This document shows, piece after piece, positions 37,666-46,902 of a stretch of 64,000 bases of DNA. The stretch's first letter is position 1. The number at the start of each line of letters is the position of its first letter. The DNA is from Thiohalocapsa sp. PB-PSB1 (lineage in GTDB: Bacteria > Pseudomonadota > Gammaproteobacteria > Chromatiales > Chromatiaceae): assembly GCA_016745215.1 (NCBI GenBank), contig CP050890.1, positions 2,728,001 through 2,792,000 on the forward strand. Reading direction: 5' to 3'. A program made the translations under genes and the position numbers. The notes beneath the pieces are model-generated. The model saw nothing but the letters and a program-made list of their open reading frames with translations, was not told the DNA's origin and did no database searches.

Positions 37666-40419
37666 TCATCCCGGCAGCCGAATTGGCCGCGTCTCCCAGC
37701 CGCCGTCGCGGAACAGATTGGCGCTGTTGGTTTGCGCATCCAGCACCAGGAGCAATACCCAGCCGTTATGCACCAGTTCGCGCGGCTTGTACAGGCGCGC
37801 GAGCAGGTCTTCGACCAACCCCAGCGGTGCCTCGATGACGGTGAGCAGGCGCATCGGCTCGTGATAGGGCTGATCGCCCTCGAGCATGGTCTGTGCCGGC
37901 AGCCCGGTGCGCAGATCGCTGATATTGCCGCTGATGACTCCGAAGCGGCCGGTGATGTTGTGATAGACCTTGCTGCCGCTGCCGAAGGATTCGTTGTCGA
38001 CCACCGAGAAGTAGTGCTCCATATTGATCCATTGTGCAACCACCAGGGGGCCGGACAGGATGCCCTCCAGCAGCCGGCCCTTGGGATCGATGCGATGGTC
38101 ATAGGAATGCAAAAAGGCGCGGCCCTGCAAGTCCAATTCACGGGTCAATGCCCGGCGCCCGATGATAAAGGATGCGTTCTTCGACAGGCCCCATTCCGGG
38201 CGCACCTGGGTCCAGTCCAACGCGTGGCGTTTGACCCGGCGTGCGGCAGCCTCCGGTGTGTGGATGTCGGTCTCGCCGAGTTCGCTGCAGCGCTCCAGTG
38301 CGCACAGACGCCCGGCAGCGGTCAGGTCTTCCTGGATGCGGGTCAATCGGGTCAGGGTGCCAGGCGGCAGCTGGTCGAGGTCGAAGAACTGGATTTCATC
38401 GCTGGTGGTATCGTGCAGGGCCGGGATGAACCAGGTCTCCGGCGGAATCCTCAGGCCCTGCTCGGCGAGCAGTTCGCGCACCTCGCGGCGATTGGCCATG
38501 GCGGCGAAGATGCGCGCGTTGATCAGGCCATGGTCACCGCCGCAGGCACCGCAGTCCAATGCCGATTCATAGGGGTTGTTTTCGGAGGTGCTGCCGTGGC
38601 CGACCACCAGCACGGTGCGTGCGATATCGCTGTCGAGGCCGATGGAGCGCAAGGTCGTGGCGATCAGCTGTGCCTGGCGCTTGAGCCGAAAGCCGATCTT
38701 GGCCAGATGTTCGAGCTGAATGGTGGCCCGGTCCGGCGTCACATGGTACTCAGCCTGCAACGAGCGGATAAACACCGCCTCGGCGGCGCTGTCCACGTCA
38801 AAACGACGGGCAAACTCGCTGCGCTCCGGCGCCTGGTCCTGGAACGGGTCGGTGGGATGGGCGGAATGACCCAGGGCGATCTCGCGCAGCTCGCGGATCA
38901 TCGGGCTGGTCACCGCCTCGCGCTTGACCCCGAAATGACGCTCGATGGCGCGGATAACCATTTCGTCTTGCAAGTTGGCGACCAGTTCTTCGGCCTCCTC
39001 GCGGGTGATCTTATCGATCAACAAACGCGCCGGTGGCTTGCTCGCCTCCAGGCGCTGGCGCCAAGTATTGTAGGCGCGTGGTGCGAAGGTTTTGCCCACC
39101 ATGTCGAAGCCGAACAGCAGCCCGACCGCTTCCACCGTGACATAGGGGGCGAGCACCGTGTTCTTCAGGTCGTGCACCACCTCGTGGGCCAGTTCGAACA
39201 GGGCGTGACGATGCGTCTCGTGTTTGTGGGGCATCTCCACGGCGACATTTCGCGGCGTGACGATGGCTGGGCACAGGGCGGTCTCGTGCCCCTTGCCGAA
39301 TTCGATGAAACTGACCGGGATGCCGAAAAAACCGGCGACCCCGAAGGTCTCGTAGTCGCCGACCGCCTCCAGGTGCCGACGCAGTCGCTCGGAGCGTACA
39401 TCAATGCAGAACAGCGCCTGCACATTGCTGCTCGGTCGCGCCAGCATACCAGCGCCGGTTGTGGCGTCAGTGCCGTTTCCGGCTGCAGCAGCGCCATCGG
39501 CGCTGGTCGATCGGCGCTCGGCAACGGCGTCGATCTGTGCCAACAGCCGGTCACTGTAGGTCCGCTCCAATGCGCGCGTCCAGATGAATTCCTCATGCGC
39601 CTTGAATTCATACACCGCATCGACGAATCGCAGCAGCCGGTCATCGGGATGTTGCAACAGGCTCTGGCGTGGGATGCCGGCCTTTTCGCCGACTTCCAGC
39701 AGACGCTTGGCGCGGGTATCGGCCTCGCGCATGACCTTTTCGCGCGCATACTCCCGATACAGGGCTTCGATCCTCGCCGGGTCCCCGGCGTCCAATGTCA
39801 CCTCGATGCGGTGGGCATAGTCCGGCAGCACGATGCCGGCATTCAATTGCCGGCGCAGTATGCATTCATGCGGATGTTGCTCCGCATAGGCACGCAGCGC
39901 CGGATAGTCGAAACTGCGCTTCCGGCGCCGGGCGTTGTCCTCCAACAAGGCCAGCGCCAAGACCAGACGGATGGCGATATAGTCCACCAGGTCGGCCGGA
40001 TTGCGCTGTTGCCAATAATAGTGGCGCGCTTGGGCGCGCCAGCGCACAAAGCCAGCCCAGCCATGCAATTGGGCCAGTTCCAAGGTGAAATAGTCCATCC
40101 ACAGCGGTTCAGGCACCCCGAGGCGGTGCATGACATGGTCGATCATGGACTCGGGATCATCCGCCACCGCCAGCAAGGCGCCGACATCCAGCCCGCGCAG
40201 GCGCAGGCGCCGATTGCGGCGGGCGATCCGGCTCCAGCCGCGGTACAGACCCTGGCGGCGACCCGGCATACGCCAGATCGACTGGCCCTCGTCGAAGAAG
40301 TCCATCAGGCCTTTGATCAACAACTCGTTCAGGGTCTCGCCGATGCGGGTGCCGAACAGCTGATCCACCGCGTCGTAGAGCGTCAATTCAGTGGCGAGTC
40401 GATGTGCGAAAGGCTTCAT
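37666..40419 (-). CDS. dabA: DabA (DUF2309), C-terminal main part
   Basis: It carries the beta-carbonic-anhydrase-like zinc ligands: FCIDVRSERLRRHL gives Cys and Asp, and GHGSTSENNPYESALDCGAC gives His and Cys. So the active centre of the energy-coupled CO2-to-bicarbonate trap is complete. DabA forms a cytoplasmic/peripheral complex with the membrane protein DabB and uses the ion gradient to accumulate inorganic carbon. The start at ATG 40419 (MKPFAHRL) is chosen because a 31-codon ORF from the upstream gene ends on it (ATGA). A GTG at 40461 is also possible. The first about 178 residues of the normal protein are in the separate ORF at 40508-41044. Confidence 0.93.
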   Translation of the reverse strand: MKPFAHRLATELTLYDAVDQLFGTRIGETLNELLIKGLMDFFDEGQSIWRMPGRRQGLYRGWSRIARRNRRLRLRGLDVGALLAVADDPESMIDHVMHRLGVPEPLWMDYFTLELAQLHGWAGFVRWRAQARHYYWQQRNPADLVDYIAIRLVLALALLEDNARRRKRSFDYPALRAYAEQHPHECILRRQLNAGIVLPDYAHRIEVTLDAGDPARIEALYREYAREKVMREADTRAKRLLEVGEKAGIPRQSLLQHPDDRLLRFVDAVYEFKAHEEFIWTRALERTYSDRLLAQIDAVAERRSTSADGAAAAGNGTDATTGAGMLARPSSNVQALFCIDVRSERLRRHLEAVGDYETFGVAGFFGIPVSFIEFGKGHETALCPAIVTPRNVAVEMPHKHETHRHALFELAHEVVHDLKNTVLAPYVTVEAVGLLFGFDMVGKTFAPRAYNTWRQRLEASKPPARLLIDKITREEAEELVANLQDEMVIRAIERHFGVKREAVTSPMIRELREIALGHSAHPTDPFQDQAPERSEFARRFDVDSAAEAVFIRSLQAEYHVTPDRATIQLEHLAKIGFRLKRQAQLIATTLRSIGLDSDIARTVLVVGHGSTSENNPYESALDCGACGGDHGLINARIFAAMANRREVRELLAEQGLRIPPETWFIPALHDTTSDEIQFFDLDQLPPGTLTRLTRIQEDLTAAGRLCALERCSELGETDIHTPEAAARRVKRHALDWTQVRPEWGLSKNASFIIGRRALTRELDLQGRAFLHSYDHRIDPKGRLLEGILSGPLVVAQWINMEHYFSVVDNESFGSGSKVYHNITGRFGVISGNISDLRTGLPAQTMLEGDQPYHEPMRLLTVIEAPLGLVEDLLARLYKPRELVHNGWVLLLVLDAQTNSANLFRDGGWETRPIRLPG

Positions 40420-40511
40420 CGCCGGCCTCGTATGCCGCGCGGCAGCTGTGGTTGATTGCACGGTTGCCTGGACCCTTGCCCCTGCTGTTGTCTGTGCTGG
40501 ACTCGGCTCAT
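40416..40511 (-). CDS. 31-codon linker ORF between the two dabA parts
   Basis: ATG 40511 overlaps the stop of the dabA N-terminal ORF, and its TGA overlaps ATG 40419 of the C-terminal ORF. The peptide is Gln/Arg-rich (MSRVQHRQQQGQG) and looks like no known protein. Its only evident role could be to carry ribosomes from one part to the next; it may also be accidental. Confidence 0.35.
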   Translation of the reverse strand: MSRVQHRQQQGQGSRQPCNQPQLPRGIRGRR

Positions 40512-41044
40512 GGGTTGCGCCTCATGCCGGCCAGCACCTCCTGCGGGGCAGGCACGTCATCGCCGGGCGCCGGCTGGCTCATGCGGGTCAGCATGGCTTC
40601 CAGGCAGCGCTGCAGCAATTGGGCGAGTTCGCGGTCGTCGGTGCTGTCGTGCTTGGCGAGCCAGTCGGCAACGAACTCCGCCACCAGTTCCTGCACCACC
40701 TCCGGCTCGATGCTGCCGCGCTCCATCAGGCGCTGGTAATCGGTACGCTTGAGATAGCCCTGGGCATGAAACAGATGCGATGCCTCTGCCACCGCCTGCT
40801 CGAAGGGCAGATGTTCCAATCCGTGCAACGGATTGTGATGGATAAAATTACGCATGGGCCAGAAAAACGGCAACACCTCGCCGGCCATGGTCACCATGGA
40901 GCGGATCTTGAGCCTTTTGCCGAGGCTTGGACGATGCCATTCCCCTGTCATGTCGCCTTGGGCGACCTGAGTTTCGGCCGCTTGCTGTTGGCCGGGATCA
41001 GCCGACGCGCCGCTTTCCGGCCGGTCGGATCGCATGGATTTCAT
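40508..41044 (-). CDS. dabA: DabA N-terminal part, separate ORF
   Basis: 178 residues from ATG 41044, with AGGAGGT 3 bases upstream and a 4-bp overlap with the stop of the preceding gene. FFWPMRNFIHHNPLHGLEHL is the conserved DUF2309 N-terminal motif. The frame ends at TGA 40508. The remaining protein is in the +1-shifted frame, with only about 15 bases in which both frames are open. Either dabA is genuinely split in this organism or a single indel separates the halves. Confidence 0.85.
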   Translation of the reverse strand: MKSMRSDRPESGASADPGQQQAAETQVAQGDMTGEWHRPSLGKRLKIRSMVTMAGEVLPFFWPMRNFIHHNPLHGLEHLPFEQAVAEASHLFHAQGYLKRTDYQRLMERGSIEPEVVQELVAEFVADWLAKHDSTDDRELAQLLQRCLEAMLTRMSQPAPGDDVPAPQEVLAGMRRNP

Positions 41045-41850
41045 AACACCTCCTGAATGAGAACGATGCCGAACACGAACAATGCCAACATGCCGGCAGC
41101 GTAGCGAAGTGCGTGCGGGCCGCTCAGGTCGGTATAGCCGAGATCCTCCCGTGGCGTGCCGAACACGATGCCGGACAGCAGATTGATGCCGGCCCAGGTC
41201 CAAAACAGCCAGGACAGACTGACCGGCACCAGGGTCATCAATTCGTTATGACCGATGCCGCCGAAGGCGAGATCGGCGATGGCAAAAAAGCCCGGCGAAA
41301 AAGGCACCGCGATTGCCATCAGCAGCGCCGCTACGAACAAGGATGAAAACACCGGCATGCGCAACCCAAGCCCTGGGTAGAGCCCGATGCGGGCGATACC
41401 AAAGCGGCGGGTCAATTGTTCCAACAACAACGACAATGGCAACAATGACAGTGCAAACCCCAATGCCGGCAACAACGGCGGTACCTGATGCGCGACGCCG
41501 ACCCAGATCAGCGCGAACGCGGACGTATACAGCTGCGCGATCCAGATTTTGCCGTCGCGCACCGACAGCAAGCGAAAGGCATACAAGATCGACGTCAGCC
41601 CGCCCCAGGCAGCGAACGAACCGGTCAGTAGGACAGGTGCAGGATCGTCGGCCAGCGCCAGTCCCAGCTGGATCAGGGCGACGCCGATCAGCGGCATCAG
41701 CAAAATGGCTACCGCTTTGAACAGAGGATTGGACAGCAGCCCCGGGCGCTCGCCGCCGAGCTGGAATTTAAGCAGCAAATTGGCGCCGATGCTGAGTGGA
41801 TACAGCGGCAAAAAAAGGCCGGCAAGCAAGAAAAACAGCAGGCTTGTCAT
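41041..41850 (-). CDS. DAB-operon membrane protein (NuoL/M-like fragment family)
   Basis: From ATG 41850 (MTSLLFFLLAGLFLPLYPLS), 269 residues with about eight membrane helices and few charged loops (LLEQLTRRFGIARIGLYPGL). It lies between dabB and dabA and overlaps dabA by 4 bp. Extra hydrophobic proteins between dabB and dabA are known in several autotrophs, but their role is not settled. I infer an accessory membrane subunit. Confidence 0.75.
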   Translation of the reverse strand: MTSLLFFLLAGLFLPLYPLSIGANLLLKFQLGGERPGLLSNPLFKAVAILLMPLIGVALIQLGLALADDPAPVLLTGSFAAWGGLTSILYAFRLLSVRDGKIWIAQLYTSAFALIWVGVAHQVPPLLPALGFALSLLPLSLLLEQLTRRFGIARIGLYPGLGLRMPVFSSLFVAALLMAIAVPFSPGFFAIADLAFGGIGHNELMTLVPVSLSWLFWTWAGINLLSGIVFGTPREDLGYTDLSGPHALRYAAGMLALFVFGIVLIQEVL

Positions 41851-41879
41851 GTCGCAGCGAACCCGCGCCGTTGATTTCG

Positions 41880-41944
41880 TATGTTCGGATTCAGAGCCGA
41901 ACCCCTGTTCAGACCCATTTTCAGCCCCCTGTTCAAACCCCTGT
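41880..41944. repeat. Short tandem repeat between dabB and the next gene
   Basis: Units of the type CCCCTGTTCAAA/CCCTGTTCAGAC recur about four to five times. No function is evident; ORFs that extend into it are unlikely to be real coding. Confidence 0.5.
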
Positions 41945-43624
41945 TCAAACCCAGCGCAGCAGCGCATTCAGGCGACGCGAAGCATTCAGCAATTGCTCGC
42001 CGGTACGGCTGTACAGATCGGCGATATAAAACTCCCGCGACAGCAAGGCATACAGATTGAGATACAGCCCGCGGTAGCGACGTGTCAAGGGTTCCTGCGC
42101 CGCTGCCGAGCGAAACACCAACAGCCATCCCGCCGAGATCAGAGCGATCAGCAGCACCAGCACCAGCGCGAACCAGCGCACATTGACCGAGGCGGCCTGG
42201 TACAGAGCCTCGCGGAATTCTGCGTCCGGGTAGAGCAGGGCATCGAAGGCATGTCCCACCAACACATAGGTCACGATCACCAGGCCGAACGACAGGATGA
42301 CATAAAACAACACCGTGAACGGCCGCTCGCCGCCGATTTTATAGACGAAGAACAGCGTTTGAGCACCGGTGATCCAGCCGAACAACAACAGAATCATCGC
42401 CCCCTGATGATGCAGAAAACCCTGGTCGACCATTTCGTGGGCGCCGAAGACGATCAGCAAGGGCACCGTGATGGTGATACCGGCGAACACCACCCAGGAC
42501 AACGGCGGGTGCGGCACCTTGCGTTCCACCATGAATTTATAGATCTCACCCTCGGGGATGTTCGGATCCTTGCGCGCATTGCCGATGATGGCGCCGGACC
42601 CGAGAAACAATGTGGCCTTGAACACACCGTGGGCAATCAGGTGATAGATGGCCAACGAGAAGGCGCCGAGGCCGCATTCCATGACCATATAGCCCATCTG
42701 GCCCATGGTGGAATAGCCCAGGGCTTTTTTGATGTCGCTCTGCATCAGCATCATCAGCGAGCCCATCAACGTGGTGATCAAGCCCACCGCAAAGGCCAGC
42801 AACAGCACATCCTGGGTATGTACGAAGACCGGGGCAAAGCGATTGATCAGAAACCCGCCGGAATTGACGATGCCCGCGTGCATCAGAGCCGACACCGGAG
42901 TTGGACCGTCCATGGTGTAAGGCAGCCAGGTATGCAACGGAAACTGGGCCGATTTGGCAAAAGCGGCGAACAGGATCAGCAGGCCGGCGGTTTCGGCAAA
43001 CGGCAGGCCAAGCAATGTGGTGGTCTGGGGTGCCGCGGCGATGCCCTCGAACAACTCGGGCAGACTCAGGGTGCCGAAGGCGTGATAGGCCAGCGCGGTC
43101 ACGGCCAGCAAGGGCAAATCGCCGAGGCGATGGGTGAACAATGTCCAGAACGCGTAACGAGTTGCAGACTGGCGCCTGGTTTCGTGATTGAGCAGAAAAA
43201 ACAAGCACACCCCGAGCAAATGCCAGCCCAACAACAAGGTCAGCAGGTCACCGGCGAGCACCATGACCAGGATGACGCCGATAATCGCGTCCAACAGCAT
43301 GAAAAAACGCGTATAGGCCGGGTCGTCCTGCATATAGCGCACGCTGAACACATGCACGACCAGGCCGACCGCGCTGACCAGCAAGGCCATCAACGTGCTC
43401 AACCAGTCCACATACAGAGTGAAGATCGCCAGGCCGAGATCCACCAGCCGGGCCTGATCTGCCCAAAGCTGGTGCAGGAACAAGGCCAATGCCAGCAGCA
43501 GCGCCAGCGCGCTTGCGCCGACACTGATGCGGGCGACAGCCTCGCCCAGCCGATGCCCGGTAATGCGCACCGCGAGAGCGGACAGCAGCATGACAAGAGG
43601 TAACGAATACGCCAACAAGGCCAT
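41945..43624 (-). CDS. dabB: DabB, membrane cation-translocating subunit
   Basis: A 559-residue polytopic protein of the complex I NuoL/Mrp antiporter superfamily. The central block LLTLLLGWHLLGVCLFFLLN, FAAFAKSAQFPLHTWLPYTM with key Lys/His residues, and STMGQMGYMVMECGLGAFSL with APVFV and LMHAGIVNSGGFLINRFAPV are diagnostic. With DabA it couples H+ or Na+ flow to inorganic-carbon accumulation. It is the first gene of the minus-strand operon. Confidence 0.92.
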   Translation of the reverse strand: MALLAYSLPLVMLLSALAVRITGHRLGEAVARISVGASALALLLALALFLHQLWADQARLVDLGLAIFTLYVDWLSTLMALLVSAVGLVVHVFSVRYMQDDPAYTRFFMLLDAIIGVILVMVLAGDLLTLLLGWHLLGVCLFFLLNHETRRQSATRYAFWTLFTHRLGDLPLLAVTALAYHAFGTLSLPELFEGIAAAPQTTTLLGLPFAETAGLLILFAAFAKSAQFPLHTWLPYTMDGPTPVSALMHAGIVNSGGFLINRFAPVFVHTQDVLLLAFAVGLITTLMGSLMMLMQSDIKKALGYSTMGQMGYMVMECGLGAFSLAIYHLIAHGVFKATLFLGSGAIIGNARKDPNIPEGEIYKFMVERKVPHPPLSWVVFAGITITVPLLIVFGAHEMVDQGFLHHQGAMILLLFGWITGAQTLFFVYKIGGERPFTVLFYVILSFGLVIVTYVLVGHAFDALLYPDAEFREALYQAASVNVRWFALVLVLLIALISAGWLLVFRSAAAQEPLTRRYRGLYLNLYALLSREFYIADLYSRTGEQLLNASRRLNALLRWV

Positions 43625-43834
43625 CGAAGGGCAGGCTCCGTGGTCGTGAATGGATGATGGTTTGGTTCGGCTGCAACACCGGTTGCCGGTTATAGCGGGG
43701 CGACGATGTCTTGCCGAGCAGATCGACGGGCGAGTGTAGGCGATTGCCCTGGAAATTAACAGGGATCATCTGCGGCGATCGCCGGAGAGAAACAGACCAA
43801 CCAGAATCAGCCTATCGCCATCCCACCGCAAGAG
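43625..43834. other. dabB upstream region
   Basis: Divergent spacer between the DAB operon and the TPR locus. A promoter for dabB is expected here; no boxes can be assigned safely. Confidence 0.35.
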
Positions 43835-44110
43835 GCGGAGCCGCCATCGCATTCCGCCCCAAGCAGGCTTGCGCCCCAAGCCTGGCTCACCCGATCGAGA
43901 GAAACCTGATGACAGCATCGGCAGCATTTGTTTCAATCCTTCGACTAGGCCAAGTCGAGTCAGGCTGCCCCGAACAGCCTGAAAAAACCGGCTGGTTCGC
44001 CAAGGGTTCGGCTGTCTGGATGCGGTCGGTCACCGCGTACCTGGGCGCGACGACCTATTCCCGGACGAGATTTCGCCGGATCTGGCCATGTCGTACCTGC
44101 TGGCATTCCA
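43835..44110 (+). repeat. Duplicated leader, copy 1
   Basis: About 275 bp from AGAGGCGGAGCCGCC to CCTGCTGGC, closely matching 52090-52372 ahead of the second TPR gene. It contains remnants of a small ORF (MTASAAFVSILRLGQVESG...), frameshifted here relative to the other copy by a one-base deletion near 43982. In the last part one frame reads RDDLFPDEISPDLAMSYLLA. Whether the leader codes for protein or is regulatory is open. Confidence 0.6.
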
Positions 44111-44166
44111 TAACCTACTGGCGAAATGACTGAAGTGAAGCGCAATCGATAGGAGGCGCATCGAAA

Positions 44167-44514
44167 ATGAATGACACCACCGCGAACGGCATCGCACGCC
44201 GGACATTGATCTTGACCCTGGTCGGCATCGTCGTCGCGATCGCCGGGGTCGTCGGCACCTGGTATGGCGTATTGCGACCGCCCAACGATTCGCCCGGCGC
44301 TGCCAGTGTCGGCACCGGCATCGCCACCGTCGGCGAGCAGCGCATCGACGGCGATGTGAACATCACCGGTGCGGCCGGCGCCGTGCGGCAGGTACCGGAT
44401 AGCACCGCAGGCACCGCCTCGGCCGATGTCGGTATTGCGAATGTCGGCGAGCAAGAGATCGATGGATCGGTGACCATCGACGCCTCATCGTCCATGCCGG
44501 AGCCGACGCAATGA
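44167..44514 (+). CDS. Small membrane-anchored protein with two GIAxVGEQ/GDVNI repeats
   Basis: 115 residues. One membrane helix spans residues 13-33 (TLILTLVGIVVAIAGVVGTW), then a Gly/Ser-rich extracytoplasmic part with two copies of a 17-residue motif: TGIATVGEQRIDGDVNI (50-66) and VGIANVGEQEIDGSVTI (88-104). The next gene product carries a related motif just after its signal peptide. The stop overlaps the start of that gene (ATGA). No known family; a homotypic interaction module is my inference. Confidence 0.6.
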   Translation: MNDTTANGIARRTLILTLVGIVVAIAGVVGTWYGVLRPPNDSPGAASVGTGIATVGEQRIDGDVNITGAAGAVRQVPDSTAGTASADVGIANVGEQEIDGSVTIDASSSMPEPTQ

Positions 44515-46667
44515 GGATCGAAGCTCGTCCAAGTCTGCCGAGGATTGTACCGAGGGTTGTACTGATTGCCCTGCTGGTCAGCGCGCATGCGCTCGGCTTG
44601 GCTGAGGATGCCAGGGTCGAGGTTGGCATTGCGATCGGTGAGGGTGGGCGACAGACCGTGCACGGGGACGTCAACATCAGCCGCACCGGCCTGACAGCAG
44701 CCGAGGTGCAGCAGATGATGTCCGATCTGCTGAACAAGGACAGCCTGAACGCCCAGCGCGCCGCCGAGCTGGAACAGCAGGTCGAAACATTGAGCGCCGA
44801 GATCGGCGTGCGCAAATCCGTGGTCGAGAACTTCCTGCGTCTGCTCGGCGAGGCGGAGATCCCGGTCGACGACCTTGGCGCCAAGCTCGAGGAGATCGCC
44901 CGGCGCCATCTGGACTTGCTCGAGCGCTGGTCGCTCCTCGAAGAAGACGATGATCCGGCGATCCGCAAGCTCACCGATGCCGCCAAGGCCGCCATCGATG
45001 CTGGCGACTATGACCGCGCCGATCAGCTGTTAGCGGAGGCCGAGGGGCAGGATCTGGCTGCTGCTCGGCAAGCGCAGGAACTGGCGGCGCAAGCCACTGC
45101 CGCGGCGAATCGTCGCTTTCTCAGTGCAGCAGCCAAGCGATCCAAGCGCGGTGAATTGCGGCTGATCCAGTTCGACTACGAGGGTGCCGCTCGGCACTTC
45201 CAAGCGGCCGCGGATCTGGTGCCGCCCGGCGAGCCCTTGGTGCTGGCGGGTTATTTGATGCGGGCAGGTTCGGCATGGCGCGATGCAGCGCGGTTTACGC
45301 AGGCGCAACCGTTGGTGGAACGGGCGTTGTCGATTCGGGAGCAGAACCTGGGTTCTGAGCATCCGGATGTGGCCGTGAGCCTCAATGAGCTTGCGTTGCT
45401 CCATCTCCACCAGGCCCAACTGTCCGAGGCAGAGCCGCTGATGCGCCGCGCGCTGGCCATCGACGAGGTCAGCTACGGGGCGGAGCATCCGAATGTGGCC
45501 GCTGACCTCAACAACCTGGCCCAGCTCCTTCAGGCCACCAACCGCCTGTCCGAGGCAGAGCCGCTGATGCGCCGTGTGGTGAGCATCTTCGAGGTGAGCT
45601 ATGGCGAGGAACATCCGAATGTGGCCACTGCCCTCAACAACCTGGCCTTGCTCCTTCAGGCCACCAACCGCCTGTCTGAGGCAGAGCCGCTGATGCGCCG
45701 TGCGCTGGCCATCGACGAGGCCAGCTACGGGGCGGAGCATCCGGATGTGGCCCGCGACCTCAACAACCTGGCCCAGCTCCTTCAGGCCACCAACCGCCTG
45801 TCCGAGGCTGAACCGCTGATGCGCCGGGTAGTGAGCATCTTCGAGGTCAGCTATGGCGAGGAACATCCGAAGGTGGCCATCGCCCTCAACAACCTGGCCT
45901 TGCTCCTTCAGGCCACCAACCGCCTGTCTGAGGCAGAGCCGCTGATGCGCCGTGCGCTGGCCATCGACGAGGCCAGCTACGGGGCGGAGCATCCGGATGT
46001 GGCCCGCGACCTCAACAACCTGGCCCAGCTCCTTCAGGCCACCAACCGCCTGTCCGAGGCTGAACCGCTGATGCGCCGGGTAGTGAGCATCTTCGAGGTC
46101 AGCTATGGCGAGGAACATCCGAAGGTGGCCACCGCCCTCAACAACCTGGCCTTGCTCCTTCAGGCCACCAACCGCCTGTCCGAGGCTGAGCCGCTGATGC
46201 GCCGCGCGCTGGCCATCGACGAGGCCAGCTATGGGGCGGAGCATCCGGAGGTGGCCACTGACCTCAACAACCTGGCCCAGCTCCTTCAGGCCACCAACCG
46301 CCTGTCCGAGGCTGAACCGCTGATGCGCCGTGCGCTGGCCATCGACGAGGCCAGCTACGGGGCGGAGCATCCGAATGTGGCCCGCGACCTCAACAACCTG
46401 GCCCAGCTCCTTCAGGACACTAACCGCCTGTCCGAGGCTGAGCCATACAGCCGACAGGCGGTGCTGATCTTCCTCGCCTTCACACGCGATACCGGCCACC
46501 GGCACCCGCACCTGGAGGTGATATTTAGCAACTACACTGGAATTCTGTCAGCAGGAGAGTGGACCGAGACAGAAATGCAGGAGCGCCTGCTCTCCCTCGG
46601 GCCGGAGGCGGGCCTCGAAGAGTCGATCTGGGTGGCGTTGCGTGGCGAGCTCGGCGACACGGATTGA
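44511..46667 (+). CDS. Exported TPR-repeat protein
   Basis: A 718-residue protein starting at ATG 44511. A signal peptide occupies residues 1-31 (VVLIALLVSAHALGLA), then the motif VGIAIGEGGRQTVHGDVNI (38-56), a coiled coil (70-110), a helical linker, and about nine kinesin-light-chain-type TPRs of 42 residues (about 260-643; consensus LNNLAQLLQATNRLSEAEPL). A conserved tail of about 60 residues (WTETEMQERLLSLGPEAGLE) follows. Two repeat types alternate (RALAIDEASYG and RVVSIFEVSYG), giving a 252-bp higher-order repeat. The TPRs and tail are nearly identical to those of the STAND protein at 52441, but the N-termini are unrelated. It is probably a periplasmic scaffold or sensor; no enzyme domain is seen. 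Confidence 0.8.
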   Translation: MRIEARPSLPRIVPRVVLIALLVSAHALGLAEDARVEVGIAIGEGGRQTVHGDVNISRTGLTAAEVQQMMSDLLNKDSLNAQRAAELEQQVETLSAEIGVRKSVVENFLRLLGEAEIPVDDLGAKLEEIARRHLDLLERWSLLEEDDDPAIRKLTDAAKAAIDAGDYDRADQLLAEAEGQDLAAARQAQELAAQATAAANRRFLSAAAKRSKRGELRLIQFDYEGAARHFQAAADLVPPGEPLVLAGYLMRAGSAWRDAARFTQAQPLVERALSIREQNLGSEHPDVAVSLNELALLHLHQAQLSEAEPLMRRALAIDEVSYGAEHPNVAADLNNLAQLLQATNRLSEAEPLMRRVVSIFEVSYGEEHPNVATALNNLALLLQATNRLSEAEPLMRRALAIDEASYGAEHPDVARDLNNLAQLLQATNRLSEAEPLMRRVVSIFEVSYGEEHPKVAIALNNLALLLQATNRLSEAEPLMRRALAIDEASYGAEHPDVARDLNNLAQLLQATNRLSEAEPLMRRVVSIFEVSYGEEHPKVATALNNLALLLQATNRLSEAEPLMRRALAIDEASYGAEHPEVATDLNNLAQLLQATNRLSEAEPLMRRALAIDEASYGAEHPNVARDLNNLAQLLQDTNRLSEAEPYSRQAVLIFLAFTRDTGHRHPHLEVIFSNYTGILSAGEWTETEMQERLLSLGPEAGLEESIWVALRGELGDTD

Positions 46668-46860
46668 CTTTACTTTACTGCGCCTGCCGTGCGATCCGCG
46701 CTGCACCCTCATCGAGGTTGCGCCCGACTGGAAGCGACTGCGGGGTTCGCATGACCAGGCGGATTTATCCACATTTCGCGTGGACAACCCTGTCCATGAC
46801 CATGCTGTGAAGGGGCCTATTTCCAGCCAATACGAATGCTTACGTTGGATTGGCCGATGA
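46642..46860 (+). CDS. Possible small ORF overlapping the TPR gene end
   Basis: GTG 46642 opens a 72-codon frame (core DLSTFRVDNPVHDHAVKGPI) ending just before the next small gene. A matching frame exists at 55430-55648 in the duplicate locus. The few differences between copies change amino acids, so coding constraint is not shown. Confidence 0.3.
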   Translation: MASSATRIDFTLLRLPCDPRCTLIEVAPDWKRLRGSHDQADLSTFRVDNPVHDHAVKGPISSQYECLRWIGR

Positions 46861-46902
46861 TTGACCAACAACGGCCGACTCGGCGCTGACGAGACTCACG
46901 TG

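Noticed and set aside
37588..40455. Very long plus-strand ORF (955 codons) opposite dabA
   Set aside because: It is a GC-driven shadow of dabA; the minus strand carries the DUF2309 motifs and zinc ligands.
41549..43603. 684-codon plus-strand ORF opposite dabB
   Set aside because: Gln/His-rich shadow frame; the minus strand encodes the NuoL-like membrane protein.
45030..46511. Long minus-strand repetitive ORFs opposite the TPR arrays (also 54082-55158)
   Set aside because: They mirror the 126-bp repeat on the antisense strand; the sense TPR reading is far better supported.
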